This document shows, piece by piece, positions 34,738 through 42,192 of a stretch of DNA of 64,000 nt; position 1 is the stretch's first letter; every line of letters starts with the position of its first letter. A program made the translations under genes and the position numbers. Origin of the DNA: Bradyrhizobium canariense. Its GTDB lineage: Bacteria; Pseudomonadota; Alphaproteobacteria; Rhizobiales; Xanthobacteraceae. A model generated the notes under the pieces. The model had not been told where the DNA came from. It worked only from the letters and a program-made list of their open reading frames with translations, and did no database searches. Location: NCBI RefSeq assembly GCF_018130465.1, contig NZ_JAFCKJ010000009.1, forward strand, positions 1 to 64,000. Direction: 5' to 3'.

Positions 34738-35685
34738 TCAACCGAAGACGTTGGATCGTGCTGCCTTGGCAATGAAGGTCGTAATCTGAGGCTGAGCCGC
34801 CTCGATGTCGGCCTCGTATTTCAGGAGCACGTTGAGCGTGTCCTTGACGATCTCGGTGTCGAGCTCGGAGGCCTGCAAGAGCACCAGCACGCGCGCCCAG
34901 TCGATGGTCTCGCTGACCGAAGGCAGCTTCTTCAGGTCGAGCGAGCGGATTTCGTGGATGAAGCCGACCATCTGCCGCCGCAGCGTCTGCGAGATGTTGG
35001 GGACGCGGCTCTCGACGATGCGCTCCTCGAGCCGCTGCTCGGGGAAGCCGATGTGCAGATGCAGGCAGCGCCGCTTCAGGGCGTCGCCGAGATCGCGCTC
35101 GCTGTTGGAGGTGAGGATCACCGTTGGCGGCGTGATCGCAGAGACGGTGCCGAGCTCGGGGATCGTGACCTGGAAGTCGGAGAGAATCTCCAGCAGCAGC
35201 GATTCGAATTCCGCATCCGACTTGTCGATCTCGTCGATCAGGAGCACGCAGCCGCCCGGCTGCTCCAGCGCTTGCAGCAGCGGCCGCGGCTCGACGAACT
35301 CCTTGGAGAAGAACACGTCGCCGAAATCGTGGAGCTGATCAAGTGCGGCGTGCAGCGTCTGCGCGCCGCCGAGGACTTCGCCGAGCTTGTCCTTGAGGAT
35401 CTGCGTATAGAGAAGCTGCTTGGCGTATTTCCACTCATAGAGCGCCTTGGCCTCGTCGAGGCCTTCATAGCATTGCAGGCGGATCATCTTCAGGCCGCGC
35501 CAGGCCGCGATCGCCTTGGCAAGCTCGGTCTTGCCGACGCCCGCGGGGCCTTCGACCAGGATCGGCTTCTCGATCTGTTGCGACAAATAGACGGCGGTCG
35601 CGATCTGCCGGCTCGCGATGTAGCCTTGCGCCGCGAGGCCGCTCTCCACTGCCTCGATCGCTGTCGAGGGCTTCTGTTCAGCCAC
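34738..35685 (-). CDS. MoxR-family AAA ATPase
   Basis: The 315-residue ATPase has Walker A VEGPAGVGKTELAKA near residue 40, Walker B CVLLIDEIDKSDAE near residue 120, sensor-1 LTSNSERDLGDALKRRC and the Arg finger region after it. This is the pattern of MoxR/CoxD chaperones that remodel a partner together with a VWA protein. The next gene is exactly such a partner. The start at 35685 gives the normal short N-terminal helix. The client complex is not identified. Confidence 0.92.
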   Translation of the reverse strand: MAEQKPSTAIEAVESGLAAQGYIASRQIATAVYLSQQIEKPILVEGPAGVGKTELAKAIAAWRGLKMIRLQCYEGLDEAKALYEWKYAKQLLYTQILKDKLGEVLGGAQTLHAALDQLHDFGDVFFSKEFVEPRPLLQALEQPGGCVLLIDEIDKSDAEFESLLLEILSDFQVTIPELGTVSAITPPTVILTSNSERDLGDALKRRCLHLHIGFPEQRLEERIVESRVPNISQTLRRQMVGFIHEIRSLDLKKLPSVSETIDWARVLVLLQASELDTEIVKDTLNVLLKYEADIEAAQPQITTFIAKAARSNVFG

Positions 35686-35832
35686 GAAAAGGCGCTCCCA
35701 AAGAGGTCTTTGTTGAGGCTTGTTCTGCCTGCGTTCACGGCAAAGAACAAGCCTCGTTTGGGAGAGGCCAGACCCGCGCGAATGGATTTTTTCCGCTCAA
35801 CGCAAATAGCTGAGCGCCCACCGGCCGCGCGA

Positions 35833-36033
35833 TCAGTGCCGCAGCAGCTCCGGCTTGCGGATAGTCTGCCTGACCTCGGCGCCGCAATCGGCGCATTCAT
35901 AGACGAAGTCGATCTTGGCGAGACTCCAATGCGGTTCGACCTCGCGCACATACATCGGAAGGAACCCCATGCAAGCAGGGCAAATCACAGGCGCGATCTC
36001 GATATCCTGATGATGCTGTACATAAGCTGGCAT
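35833..36033 (-). CDS. Small zinc-ribbon-like protein
   Basis: The 66-residue protein has two Cys pairs: VICPACMGFLP near residue 17 and YECADCGAEV near residue 45, spaced as in a zinc ribbon. It contains no basic DNA-binding tail. ATG 36033 is preceded by AGGAGAG. It lies about 150 bp upstream of the MoxR gene on the same strand and might be co-regulated, but no link is shown. Family is unknown. Confidence 0.7.
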   Translation of the reverse strand: MPAYVQHHQDIEIAPVICPACMGFLPMYVREVEPHWSLAKIDFVYECADCGAEVRQTIRKPELLRH

Positions 36034-36257
36034 CTCGGCTCTCCTTCGCAGACGACCACCAAACCCGCGCGAAGGCTACTGCCGGTCCGCGCAAGGCCGG
36101 CATCAACTCTTTCGAACAGAGACGGAACGGCGGAGGTTTGTCGTTCGCTGTGACATTCTTGTTACGTCTCTGTACTGTGACGGGCGGACCAAATACCTAT
36201 TTCGAAAGGCCGATCCGGGTTTCGGACTTTTACCTCAACGACAAGGGAGCAACGCCC

Positions 36258-37232
36258 ATGACGCATGCCATTCGCTTTCACAAGACTGGTGGTCCGGAAG
36301 TCCTGGTCTGGGAGGAGGTCAGTGTCGGCAAGCCCGGACCGGGCGAGGCTCGAATCCGCCACACCGCCGTCGGTCTCAACTTCGTCGACATCTACAACCG
36401 TTCGGGTCTGTACCCGGCGCAACTGCCGAGCGGGCTTGGTAGCGAGGCTGCCGGCGTCGTCGAGGAGGTTGGGCCCGGTGTCACCGATCTGAAGCCGGGC
36501 GATCGGGTCGCCTACGGCGCCTCGCCGCTCGGGGCCTATTCCGAGGCGCGGCTGATCCCGGCCGACCGACTGCTGAAGCTGCCGGACGGTGTCGACGACA
36601 AGACCGCGGCGGCGATGATGCTGAAGGGGCTCACCACGCAATATCTGATCCGGCAGACCTATCGCGTGAAGGCCGGCGACACCATCCTGCTCCATGCGGC
36701 GGCAGGCGGCGTTGGCTTGATCCTGAGCCAGTGGGCCAAGCATCTCGGCGCGACCGTGATCGGCACCGTCAGCAACGACGAGAAGGCCAAGCTCGCCAAG
36801 GCGCATGGCTGCGATCATGTCATCATCTACACGCGCGAGGATTTCGTGAAGCGCGTGGACGAGATCACTGGCGGCAAGAAGGTGCCGGTGGTCTATGACT
36901 CCGTCGGCAAGGATACGTTCCTGAAGTCGCTCGACTGCCTCGCGCCGCTCGGCGTCGCCGCGCTGTTCGGTGCGTCCTCGGGTGCCGTCGAGCCGCTCAA
37001 TCTCGGTTTGCTGGCGCAGAAGGGCTCGCTCTACGTCACCCGACCAACGCTGTTCACCTACGCCGCCAAGCGTGAGAGCCTGGTCGCGATGGCGGGCGAG
37101 CTGTTCGACGTCGTCAAGTCCGGCGCGGTCAAGATCGAGGTGCACCAGACCTATCCACTGAAGGACGCCGCCAAGGCGCATGCCGATCTCGCCGCGCGCA
37201 AGACCACGGGATCGACCGTCCTCACGGTGTGA
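36258..37232 (+). CDS. qor: NADPH:quinone oxidoreductase (MDR superfamily)
   Basis: The 324-residue cytoplasmic enzyme reduces quinones with NADPH. It lacks the structural-zinc Cys cluster, as usual for quinone oxidoreductases. Visible marks are the N-terminal HKTGGPEVLVWEEV, FVDIYNRSGLYP, the glycine-rich NADPH motif AAAGGVGLILSQWAKHLGA near residue 152, and the C-terminal HADLAARKTTGSTVLTV. ATG 36258 has an AAGGGAG site. A 9-bp inverted repeat (ACAGAGACG 36116-36124, CGTCTCTGT 36165-36173) lies in its promoter region. Confidence 0.93.
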   Translation: MTHAIRFHKTGGPEVLVWEEVSVGKPGPGEARIRHTAVGLNFVDIYNRSGLYPAQLPSGLGSEAAGVVEEVGPGVTDLKPGDRVAYGASPLGAYSEARLIPADRLLKLPDGVDDKTAAAMMLKGLTTQYLIRQTYRVKAGDTILLHAAAGGVGLILSQWAKHLGATVIGTVSNDEKAKLAKAHGCDHVIIYTREDFVKRVDEITGGKKVPVVYDSVGKDTFLKSLDCLAPLGVAALFGASSGAVEPLNLGLLAQKGSLYVTRPTLFTYAAKRESLVAMAGELFDVVKSGAVKIEVHQTYPLKDAAKAHADLAARKTTGSTVLTV

Positions 37233-37270
37233 TCTCCGACCGGGCCGTGGCGCAGGCCGCTTGGCCTGCG

Positions 37271-37546
37271 TCACGTCCGCTCGTGCTTGCGCAGATCGCG
37301 GGCGTGATCGAGGCGGATGGCCTGGAGGTCGACTTCGTCGGGCGGGATCCGGGGCAGGGCGGCCTCAGCGAGGATCGCCTCGGTGACGTCTTCGACCGAA
37401 TTCTCCACGACTTCCTGGATGAACGAGATGTTCTGATATTCACCTGACGCGACGCGGGAAATGACCTCGCGCCTGGTGATTTCAGGGTCGACGACCGCCT
37501 CGCGGCCGCGCCGCCCATAGTCAATCATCACGACGAAATACTGCAT
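37271..37546 (-). CDS. Small acidic protein downstream of an S24-type repressor
   Basis: The 91-residue protein begins MQYFVVMIDYGRRGREAVVDPE and continues with a helix-rich acidic stretch (VVENSVEDVTEAILAEAA). I do not recognise it. ATG 37546 gives the first sensible start; a longer frame runs upstream through operator-like repeats. Its 5' flank contains a perfect TTCCG-N5-CGGAA palindrome, so it may be a target of the repressor encoded next door. Confidence 0.7.
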   Translation of the reverse strand: MQYFVVMIDYGRRGREAVVDPEITRREVISRVASGEYQNISFIQEVVENSVEDVTEAILAEAALPRIPPDEVDLQAIRLDHARDLRKHERT

Positions 37547-37592
37547 GAAACGGATCCTGCCGTGCCCTATGGTCAGGGGCACGGCAGAGTAT

Positions 37593-37607
37593 TTCCGAAA
37601 AACGGAA
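37593..37607. promoter_or_regulatory. Candidate operator TTCCG-N5-CGGAA upstream of small gene
   Basis: TTCCG at 37593-37597 and CGGAA at 37603-37607 form a perfect inverted repeat with five A's between. A degenerate second copy (TTTCG...CGGAAA) lies at 37623-37639. Two further copies flank the adjacent repressor's promoter. The distance suits operator binding by an S24-type repressor. Confidence 0.55.
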
Positions 37608-37646
37608 TCAAGTCAAGGTAGATTTCGAAAAAACGGAAATTGCTGC

Positions 37647-38255
37647 CTACCTGCTCTTCTTGCGAGGGCGTGCCGACTTGGCGCGCAGCCGCTCCAGCTG
37701 GCCCTTGGGCATGGACAGGCAGATCTCGCCGACCCACTCCAGTTTCACGCCGACGATCTGCTTGGCATTGAAGCTGGTGAGATTGACGACGGAAGGGGTT
37801 TTGCCCCGCTCGATGGTCTTCAGATAGCGCTCGCCGGTCTTGAGCCGGACCACGGCCTCTTCGCCGTAGAAGCTCGACAGCGGATGGCGCTGCTCCTTGT
37901 AGACCACGATCACGTCGCCGCTCTCGTATTTGGGCAGCATCGAATCGCCCACGATCTCGAATGCGACGGTCTCCTCCATGATCGGGAAGGGCAACGCAAT
38001 GTCGCCGAGCCCCTCCGGGGGAACCTGCTCATAATCCGGCTCGATCACGGCACCGGCGCCGACGCGGCCCATGATCGGCGCGAGATTGAGCTCGAGATAT
38101 TCCATGATCGGAATAATTTCCGAGGCCTTCACCAGGCGTTCGCCGCCGAGGATCTCAGAGACCGCGCCAGGCCGTACGCCCATGGCGGCCGCCAGGCCGC
38201 CCTTGCTCTTGCCCGTCTTTTCCAGGCCCCGCTCGATCATTGCAGCGTCCAACAT
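37647..38255 (-). CDS. S24 (LexA-like) self-cleaving repressor with XRE-type HTH
   Basis: The 202-residue protein has an N-terminal helix-turn-helix (KGGLAAAMGVRPGAVSEILG) and a C-terminal S24 peptidase domain. The nucleophile Ser lies in FEIVGDSMLPKYESGD near residue 115, and the general-base Lys in the VVRLKTGERYLK region. Such proteins repress until self-cleavage is triggered, as in LexA or phage CI. It is divergent from the GcrA-like gene. ATG 38255 has a GAGGGA site. Its own promoter and the neighbouring ones contain the TTCCG-N5-CGGAA motif, which suggests autoregulation. Confidence 0.88.
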   Translation of the reverse strand: MLDAAMIERGLEKTGKSKGGLAAAMGVRPGAVSEILGGERLVKASEIIPIMEYLELNLAPIMGRVGAGAVIEPDYEQVPPEGLGDIALPFPIMEETVAFEIVGDSMLPKYESGDVIVVYKEQRHPLSSFYGEEAVVRLKTGERYLKTIERGKTPSVVNLTSFNAKQIVGVKLEWVGEICLSMPKGQLERLRAKSARPRKKSR

Positions 38256-38293
38256 GGTGATTCCCTCGATTGTCCATCGTTCCGCCTCTTGTA

Positions 38294-38308
38294 ATCCGAA
38301 ATTCGGAA
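38294..38308. promoter_or_regulatory. Candidate operator in repressor/GcrA divergent promoter
   Basis: ATCCG at 38294-38298, five bases, and CGGAA at 38304-38308 match the TTCCG-N5-CGGAA pattern with one mismatch; the inner 13 bp TCCGAAATTCGGA are a perfect palindrome. The site lies 39 bp upstream of the repressor start codon. Confidence 0.5.
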
Positions 38309-38350
38309 TTGATGCAATTATGAATATCAGAATTATCGCTTGACTTAGAC

Positions 38351-38365
38351 TTCGGAATAACGGAA
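38351..38365. promoter_or_regulatory. Candidate operator overlapping GcrA-like promoter
   Basis: TTCGG at 38351-38355, five bases, and CGGAA at 38361-38365 match the TTCCG-N5-CGGAA pattern with one mismatch. It follows a TTGACT (38340-38345) that could be a -35 box for the GcrA-like gene, so binding would block transcription. Confidence 0.45.
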
Positions 38366-38421
38366 TGTGCGCTCCGCCTCGCGATCGTGCGATCGGAGGA
38401 GGCGTATCACAGGACAGCAGC

Positions 38422-38952
38422 ATGGAACCGGGTCATTGGCCGTCGGAGCACTCCGACGCGCTTCGCGACTATTTTCTCAAGGGAATGTCTTACGCGGAGA
38501 TCGGAAGACAGATTAATGCAAGGTTTGGAACGGCTTACACGCGCAACGCGGTGGCCGGCCGCGCCAAGCGGCTAGGGCTGATCGTGCAGGTCCGGACGAG
38601 CAGTCCATCGATCGTGCCGGTGCTGCCGTCTGGAGCCTGTCTTATCCTCCCGCACCGTCCCGCGTTCCTGAACCTGCCGCCGAAATCCGCGATGAAGCCT
38701 GCCGCGCCGGTCAAGTTGCGCTGCGTCGGCATCCAGCCGCGCCTGGTGCCGTTGGTCCAACTCGCTCGCGACGACTGTCACTATCCCTATGGCGGCGACA
38801 AGGACGGGGAGGAAATTGCCTTCTGCGGCCATCCGCGTGAGCCGGGCTCGAGCTATTGCACGCCGCATGCCCGCCTGACGCGCCGCTCGGGAGCTGGGTC
38901 AGCCGCCCGCGCCGCCGGTCCCGTCGTGCTGAGGCTGGTCTCTGCCGCCTGA
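38422..38952 (+). CDS. gcrA: GcrA-family cell-cycle regulator
   Basis: The 176-residue protein has the two GcrA landmarks: an N-terminal helix-turn-helix WPSEHSDALRDYFLKGMSY...RNAVAGRAKRLGL at residues about 5-50, and a C-terminal CHYPYGGDK...FCGHPREPGSSYC...HARL segment that contacts sigma-70 domain 2. GcrA-type proteins stimulate sigma-70 promoters at methylated GANTC sites. A long Pro-rich linker separates the domains. It may be an accessory paralog rather than the essential copy because it sits beside a phage-like repressor. ATG 38422 has an AGGACAG site. Confidence 0.85.
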   Translation: MEPGHWPSEHSDALRDYFLKGMSYAEIGRQINARFGTAYTRNAVAGRAKRLGLIVQVRTSSPSIVPVLPSGACLILPHRPAFLNLPPKSAMKPAAPVKLRCVGIQPRLVPLVQLARDDCHYPYGGDKDGEEIAFCGHPREPGSSYCTPHARLTRRSGAGSAARAAGPVVLRLVSAA

Positions 38953-39012
38953 GTCCATCGAGCTTCCTGGCGACCGCCCGTTCAATCGTCAATTTTTGCA
39001 AGGAGTATCCGA

Positions 39013-39588
39013 GTGGCACGTGTCCGGCGCAACAGGTCCTACAAATTGGCGAAGGTCTACGACCGGCGCTCGCGCGAGGTACCGTTCAATGCGGAGGTGG
39101 CGGAAGTCGAGGTGGACAATCCGCTGGCGCTCGACCCCGGAGAGAAGATCGTGGCCGTGCGCTCGATCCGCAGCGATCCGCTCGGCCGGCTGCACGCGCA
39201 CCATCAGATCGACGAGGCGCAGTATCGCGGCGGGCGCGCCTTCCAGAACGATTGGGAGAGGGCCGAGCGAGGCCCTCAGGCGATGGACCCGACCCGCGAA
39301 TATGTCGATGGCGCGCGCACGCGCGAGCCCATCACCGAGAGCCAACGCCAGGCGGTGCTGCGGCTGAACCGGGTCGAGCGCGAACTCGGCACCGACGGCG
39401 CCGCGCTGGTGCACGACGTGTTGGTGCTGGGTCTGACCATGGACGAGATCGGCCAGCGTCGCGCTGTCCGTACGCAGCGCTGGAACGACTATTTTGCGCG
39501 GCGTTTTCGTGAATGCCTGGACCGGCTGGCGCTGATCTATGGCTTTGCGACGGAAACGGGGACACAGCGTGCAGGGCAGCGCAGATGA
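39013..39588 (+). CDS. Conserved-type hypothetical (possibly DUF6456-like)
   Basis: The 191-residue basic protein shows DPLGRLHAHHQIDEAQYRGGRAFQNDWERAE near residue 60 and a C-terminal helix-turn-helix-like stretch TMDEIGQRRAVRTQRWNDYFARRFRE. The pattern of DPL..L...I...Q...G..F..D.E.A is what I recall of DUF6456 proteins, which occur in phage-like and replication contexts; this is weak. GTG 39013 follows a strong AAGGAG site (38999-39004). With the S24 repressor and GcrA-like neighbours it may belong to a degenerate phage-derived regulatory block. Confidence 0.7.
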   Translation: MARVRRNRSYKLAKVYDRRSREVPFNAEVAEVEVDNPLALDPGEKIVAVRSIRSDPLGRLHAHHQIDEAQYRGGRAFQNDWERAERGPQAMDPTREYVDGARTREPITESQRQAVLRLNRVERELGTDGAALVHDVLVLGLTMDEIGQRRAVRTQRWNDYFARRFRECLDRLALIYGFATETGTQRAGQRR

Positions 39589-39634
39589 CAACGGCGCGCC
39601 TGCGGCCTCGGCCGCAGGCGCGCCAGTCTGCTGC

Positions 39635-39991
39635 TTAGGGATGCGGCAGGATCTGGTAGGTCGTGGTATAGGGCTCGACGCGCAGCGAGGCGTTGGCCAA
39701 AAGCCCGATTTTGGCGGTCGGCGCCTGCTGCAATTCCCCGTTCGGACCGCGATGCACGTTGTATTGCCAGACGGTGAGATCGCCCTTCTGCGCCAGGGCG
39801 TGTGCAACGGCGCTGGCATCATTGCCGCCGAGCGCCTGAAGCTCCTCCGCCGACAGTCCGACGACGATTTCGTCCTTGATGGTGACGATCTTGAATAGAT
39901 TCATCCTGGTTTCCTGCGCCCATGCGCCTTGTGTCGAGAGGGTGAGAAGCGCGACTGCGGCGCCCCTGATGAGATCGCAGCGAGAAAGCAT
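39635..39991 (-). CDS. Small secreted protein, unknown
   Basis: The 118-residue product has a Sec signal peptide ending in GAWAQE, then a single soluble domain of about 95 residues with LFKIVTIKDEIVVGLSAEE and VWQYNVHRGPNGELQQAPT. It should be periplasmic. I do not recognise the family. It converges with the preceding gene, leaving 46 bp between stops. Confidence 0.75.
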   Translation of the reverse strand: MLSRCDLIRGAAVALLTLSTQGAWAQETRMNLFKIVTIKDEIVVGLSAEELQALGGNDASAVAHALAQKGDLTVWQYNVHRGPNGELQQAPTAKIGLLANASLRVEPYTTTYQILPHP

Positions 39992-40140
39992 GCCGTCGTC
40001 CTTTGGTGCTGGGGCGCGCCCGAATCGATCAGTCCATCGGCCATGGCGCCCGTGATCTGCGTGACTGTTTCGCCACCGCTTTGTCGTTCGCTCCTCGACA
40101 ACGGTTCATGGCCGGAAAAAATGCCGCCCGATGACCCCTG

Positions 40141-40325
40141 ATGCGAGGAGCCGCGTCCACGTCCAACGGCGACAAGGAGGTCGATCCCAAAGCGCTTGCC
40201 ATCTCGTTCGGCTTCACCGCCCCCCCATCCGGACGCTGGAGATCGGCTGCGAGATCGACGTTTATTTCGTCGACGATACAACCGCCGAGGTCGGACTCAA
40301 CAATTACGTGTATACGCTGAAGTAG
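40141..40325 (+). pseudogene. Short gene with apparent frameshift in a C7 run
   Basis: The frame from ATG 40141 reads MRGAASTSNGDKEVDPKALA and ISFGFTAPP, then loses sense after seven C's at 40220-40226. Adding one C restores IRTLEIGCEIDVYFVDDTTA and a stop at 40325, giving about 60 residues with a natural composition. So either one base was lost from the homopolymer, or the length of the run varies and switches expression. No good ribosome binding site is visible. Identity is unknown. Confidence 0.35.
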
Positions 40326-40720
40326 CACGTGTTCGCGCCCGCCAATGTCCATTCACATCCGAAACAAGGCGAAACGCAGCGCCGATTGACAGCGATCGAG
40401 GCCGCGTGCCTGATTGATGGCGCTTCTTGACGCAGGTGGGTGACGGAGGGCCATATTCCTGTTATCCGGAATTGCCGTAGCGCGATGCAGACGAAGCATC
40501 GCTACGCCAACTGTTGGGCTTGCCGGAAGGGTTGTTCCTTGGCATAATTGCAACCTGTTCGGTTGAGCCCGAACGTTTGGACATGTAGCTCAGCGTGCTC
40601 ACACGCCGGGCTTCCCCGGCCGAAAGCTCGCCGTCGCCATGGCATCAGGTTATGGCGTTCGGTTGTCAGTTGGGACCTCGATGTTGGATCACGAAGGCTG
40701 ATGCTTGTCATAGGTGCGAG
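40326..40720. other. Intergenic region without a supported gene
   Basis: The frames here are short and lack starts or domains. It should contain the promoter of the small gene at 40721. A low-GC stretch lies near 40525-40560. No hairpin terminator or known repeat was recognised. Confidence 0.4.
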
Positions 40721-40906
40721 ATGAAAAACCTCAATTTCGCGGCTGAGCTGCACCTCAAGCTCGGCGCGCCTGCGAGCGGCACCGTCGAAAGCCTGCGCCT
40801 GCTCCGCGCATTTCTGAAGCTCGCGCCCCGGCAGCGTTTTGAGGTCATCAAGCTCGTCGAAGACCTCGCCACCGAAGAAACCCTTCCCGAACACCCCCTG
40901 TCCTGA
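40721..40906 (+). CDS. Small helical protein, unknown
   Basis: The 61-residue protein reads MKNLNFAAELHLKLG, then ESLRLLRAFLKLAPRQRFEV and IKLVEDLATEE: two amphipathic helices of the kind seen in small regulators. ATG 40721 is preceded by AGGTG. It lies 143 bp upstream of the phasin gene on the same strand. No function is known. Confidence 0.6.
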   Translation: MKNLNFAAELHLKLGAPASGTVESLRLLRAFLKLAPRQRFEVIKLVEDLATEETLPEHPLS

Positions 40907-41048
40907 GCCGGACAGCGCGCCGGCCCTACGCCTTGCCCCTCGTTTTCCTGCCAAAGCCGGCCGCCGGGCGACGTTTGCCCCGGGCTGGACGCTGGAAGCC
41001 GATCCGGCAAGTGTGGTATTCAGTTCAGAAAAAGGGAGGAGTGCGACC

Positions 41049-41390
41049 ATGATCGAACCGAAGCTCGAAGTTCCGGCCGAACTGCGCGACCTGGCCGAGA
41101 AGACGATTGACCAGGCGGAAAAGGCATTCGGAATGTTCTTCGAAGCCGCCACCAAGTCGATGACGACCGTTCCGGGCGCGGGGGCGGACGTGTCGAAGCA
41201 GGCCCTCGCTTTCACCGAGCAGAACATGAAGTCGGCGTTCGAGCATGCTCGCAAGCTCGTTCATGCCACCGACCTTCAGGAGGCGATGCGAATCCAATCG
41301 GATTTCCTGCGCAGCCAGTTCACCAGTGCCGGAGACCACATGCGCCAGATGACGGGCAGTCTCATGCAACCGGGGAAGGGCAAGTCCTGA
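41049..41390 (+). CDS. Phasin family protein
   Basis: The 113-residue protein coats polyhydroxyalkanoate granules or helps regulate their surface. It is almost entirely helical, with heptad-like AEKTIDQAEKAFGMFFEAAT and the typical AFTEQNMKSAFEHARKLVHA segment followed by IQSDFLRSQF. A strong GGGAGGAG site precedes ATG 41049. No PHA synthase gene is nearby, as is usual for scattered rhizobial phasins. Confidence 0.88.
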   Translation: MIEPKLEVPAELRDLAEKTIDQAEKAFGMFFEAATKSMTTVPGAGADVSKQALAFTEQNMKSAFEHARKLVHATDLQEAMRIQSDFLRSQFTSAGDHMRQMTGSLMQPGKGKS

Positions 41391-41585
41391 TTCTCGGTGT
41401 GTTGACGGCGCGTCCACAGACTGGACTTGCGCGGCGTGAAGATCCGCACGCCGATGCTGGTGCAGGTCCATGATGGGCTGCCGAATGGACCTCATTCGCC
41501 GCCCATCATCCTTTCTGCTGATCCCTGTCGGTTCTCCGGCAGGGATTTGCATTTATCGCAGGTGTCTTGACCGGCCGGCGCTCTG

Positions 41586-41942
41586 CTAACGCAGCGATGC
41601 GATGTAGGCAGCGATGTCGCCGGCTTCGGTCCGGCTCAAGGGGAAATTCGGCATCTTCGGGTGCGGGTCGAGCAGGAAAAAGGCGAGCCTCTCCGAACTG
41701 AAGTCAGGCCTGCGCGCAACGGACGCGAAGGAGGGGACGTCGGCGCTCGCCTGGGTCTGGCCGTTCGCCACGACATGGCAGCTGGCGCACCAGCGCTTCG
41801 CAAGGTCCGCGCCGTGATCGGCATCGGCGGCGAGAGCGGACGACGTGCCCAAGCTCGAGGCCACTGCAAGCAGCAGGCAAATTCGTCTCAAATGCCGGTG
41901 CATAGGGCAACCCTGTGTGTTGGCTCGCGACGTCGTGCTCAT
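41586..41942 (-). CDS. Small c-type cytochrome (single heme)
   Basis: The 118-residue protein has one heme motif, WCASCHVVANG, and a likely distal Met in PKMPNFPLS near the C-terminus, followed by the usual AGDIAAYIASL helix. A signal peptide ending in ALAAD directs it to the periplasm. ATG 41942 overlaps the stop codon of the upstream 58-residue frame (ATGA), which implies coupled translation; an ATG at 41903 with an AGGG site would give a shorter leader and is equally possible. The electron partner is not known. Confidence 0.87.
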   Translation of the reverse strand: MSTTSRANTQGCPMHRHLRRICLLLAVASSLGTSSALAADADHGADLAKRWCASCHVVANGQTQASADVPSFASVARRPDFSSERLAFFLLDPHPKMPNFPLSRTEAGDIAAYIASLR

Positions 41943-42115
41943 CCGCAACACGAACCCGGAAACTGCGAGAGGTCGATGCGGGCGATGATCGACCGCAGCA
42001 GCTTGCGGGCCGAACGATAGAGATGCCGGGCGAATCTCGGCGTCCTTGCCGCGGGCAGGCCCAAGCTTGTCGTATCGGGTCTTTTCGTATCAAGGCTTTC
42101 GATGGAGTGCGACAC
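41939..42115 (-). CDS. 58-residue basic protein coupled to cytochrome c
   Basis: GTG 42115 follows a GGAGAGG site four bases upstream and opens a frame of 58 residues, ending SQFPGSCCG. The middle RFARHLYRSARKLLRSIIARIDL is a basic amphipathic helix. The stop overlaps the cytochrome gene start by ATGA. Good initiation signals and coupling suggest a real gene. It is not similar to anything I recognise; the C-terminal Cys-Cys could bind metal or form a disulfide. Confidence 0.5.
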   Translation of the reverse strand: MSHSIESLDTKRPDTTSLGLPAARTPRFARHLYRSARKLLRSIIARIDLSQFPGSCCG

Positions 42116-42192
42116 GTGCCTCTCCGAGATGGCGAGGCCCTTTCTATCGTGGCCGGCTCGGGGCGGCCTTGATCTGCCGCAAGGGGGCCAGA

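Noticed and set aside
37647-39588. A prophage
   Set aside because: Only regulator-type genes with possible phage links are present; there are no integrase, structural or lysis genes and no attachment sites.
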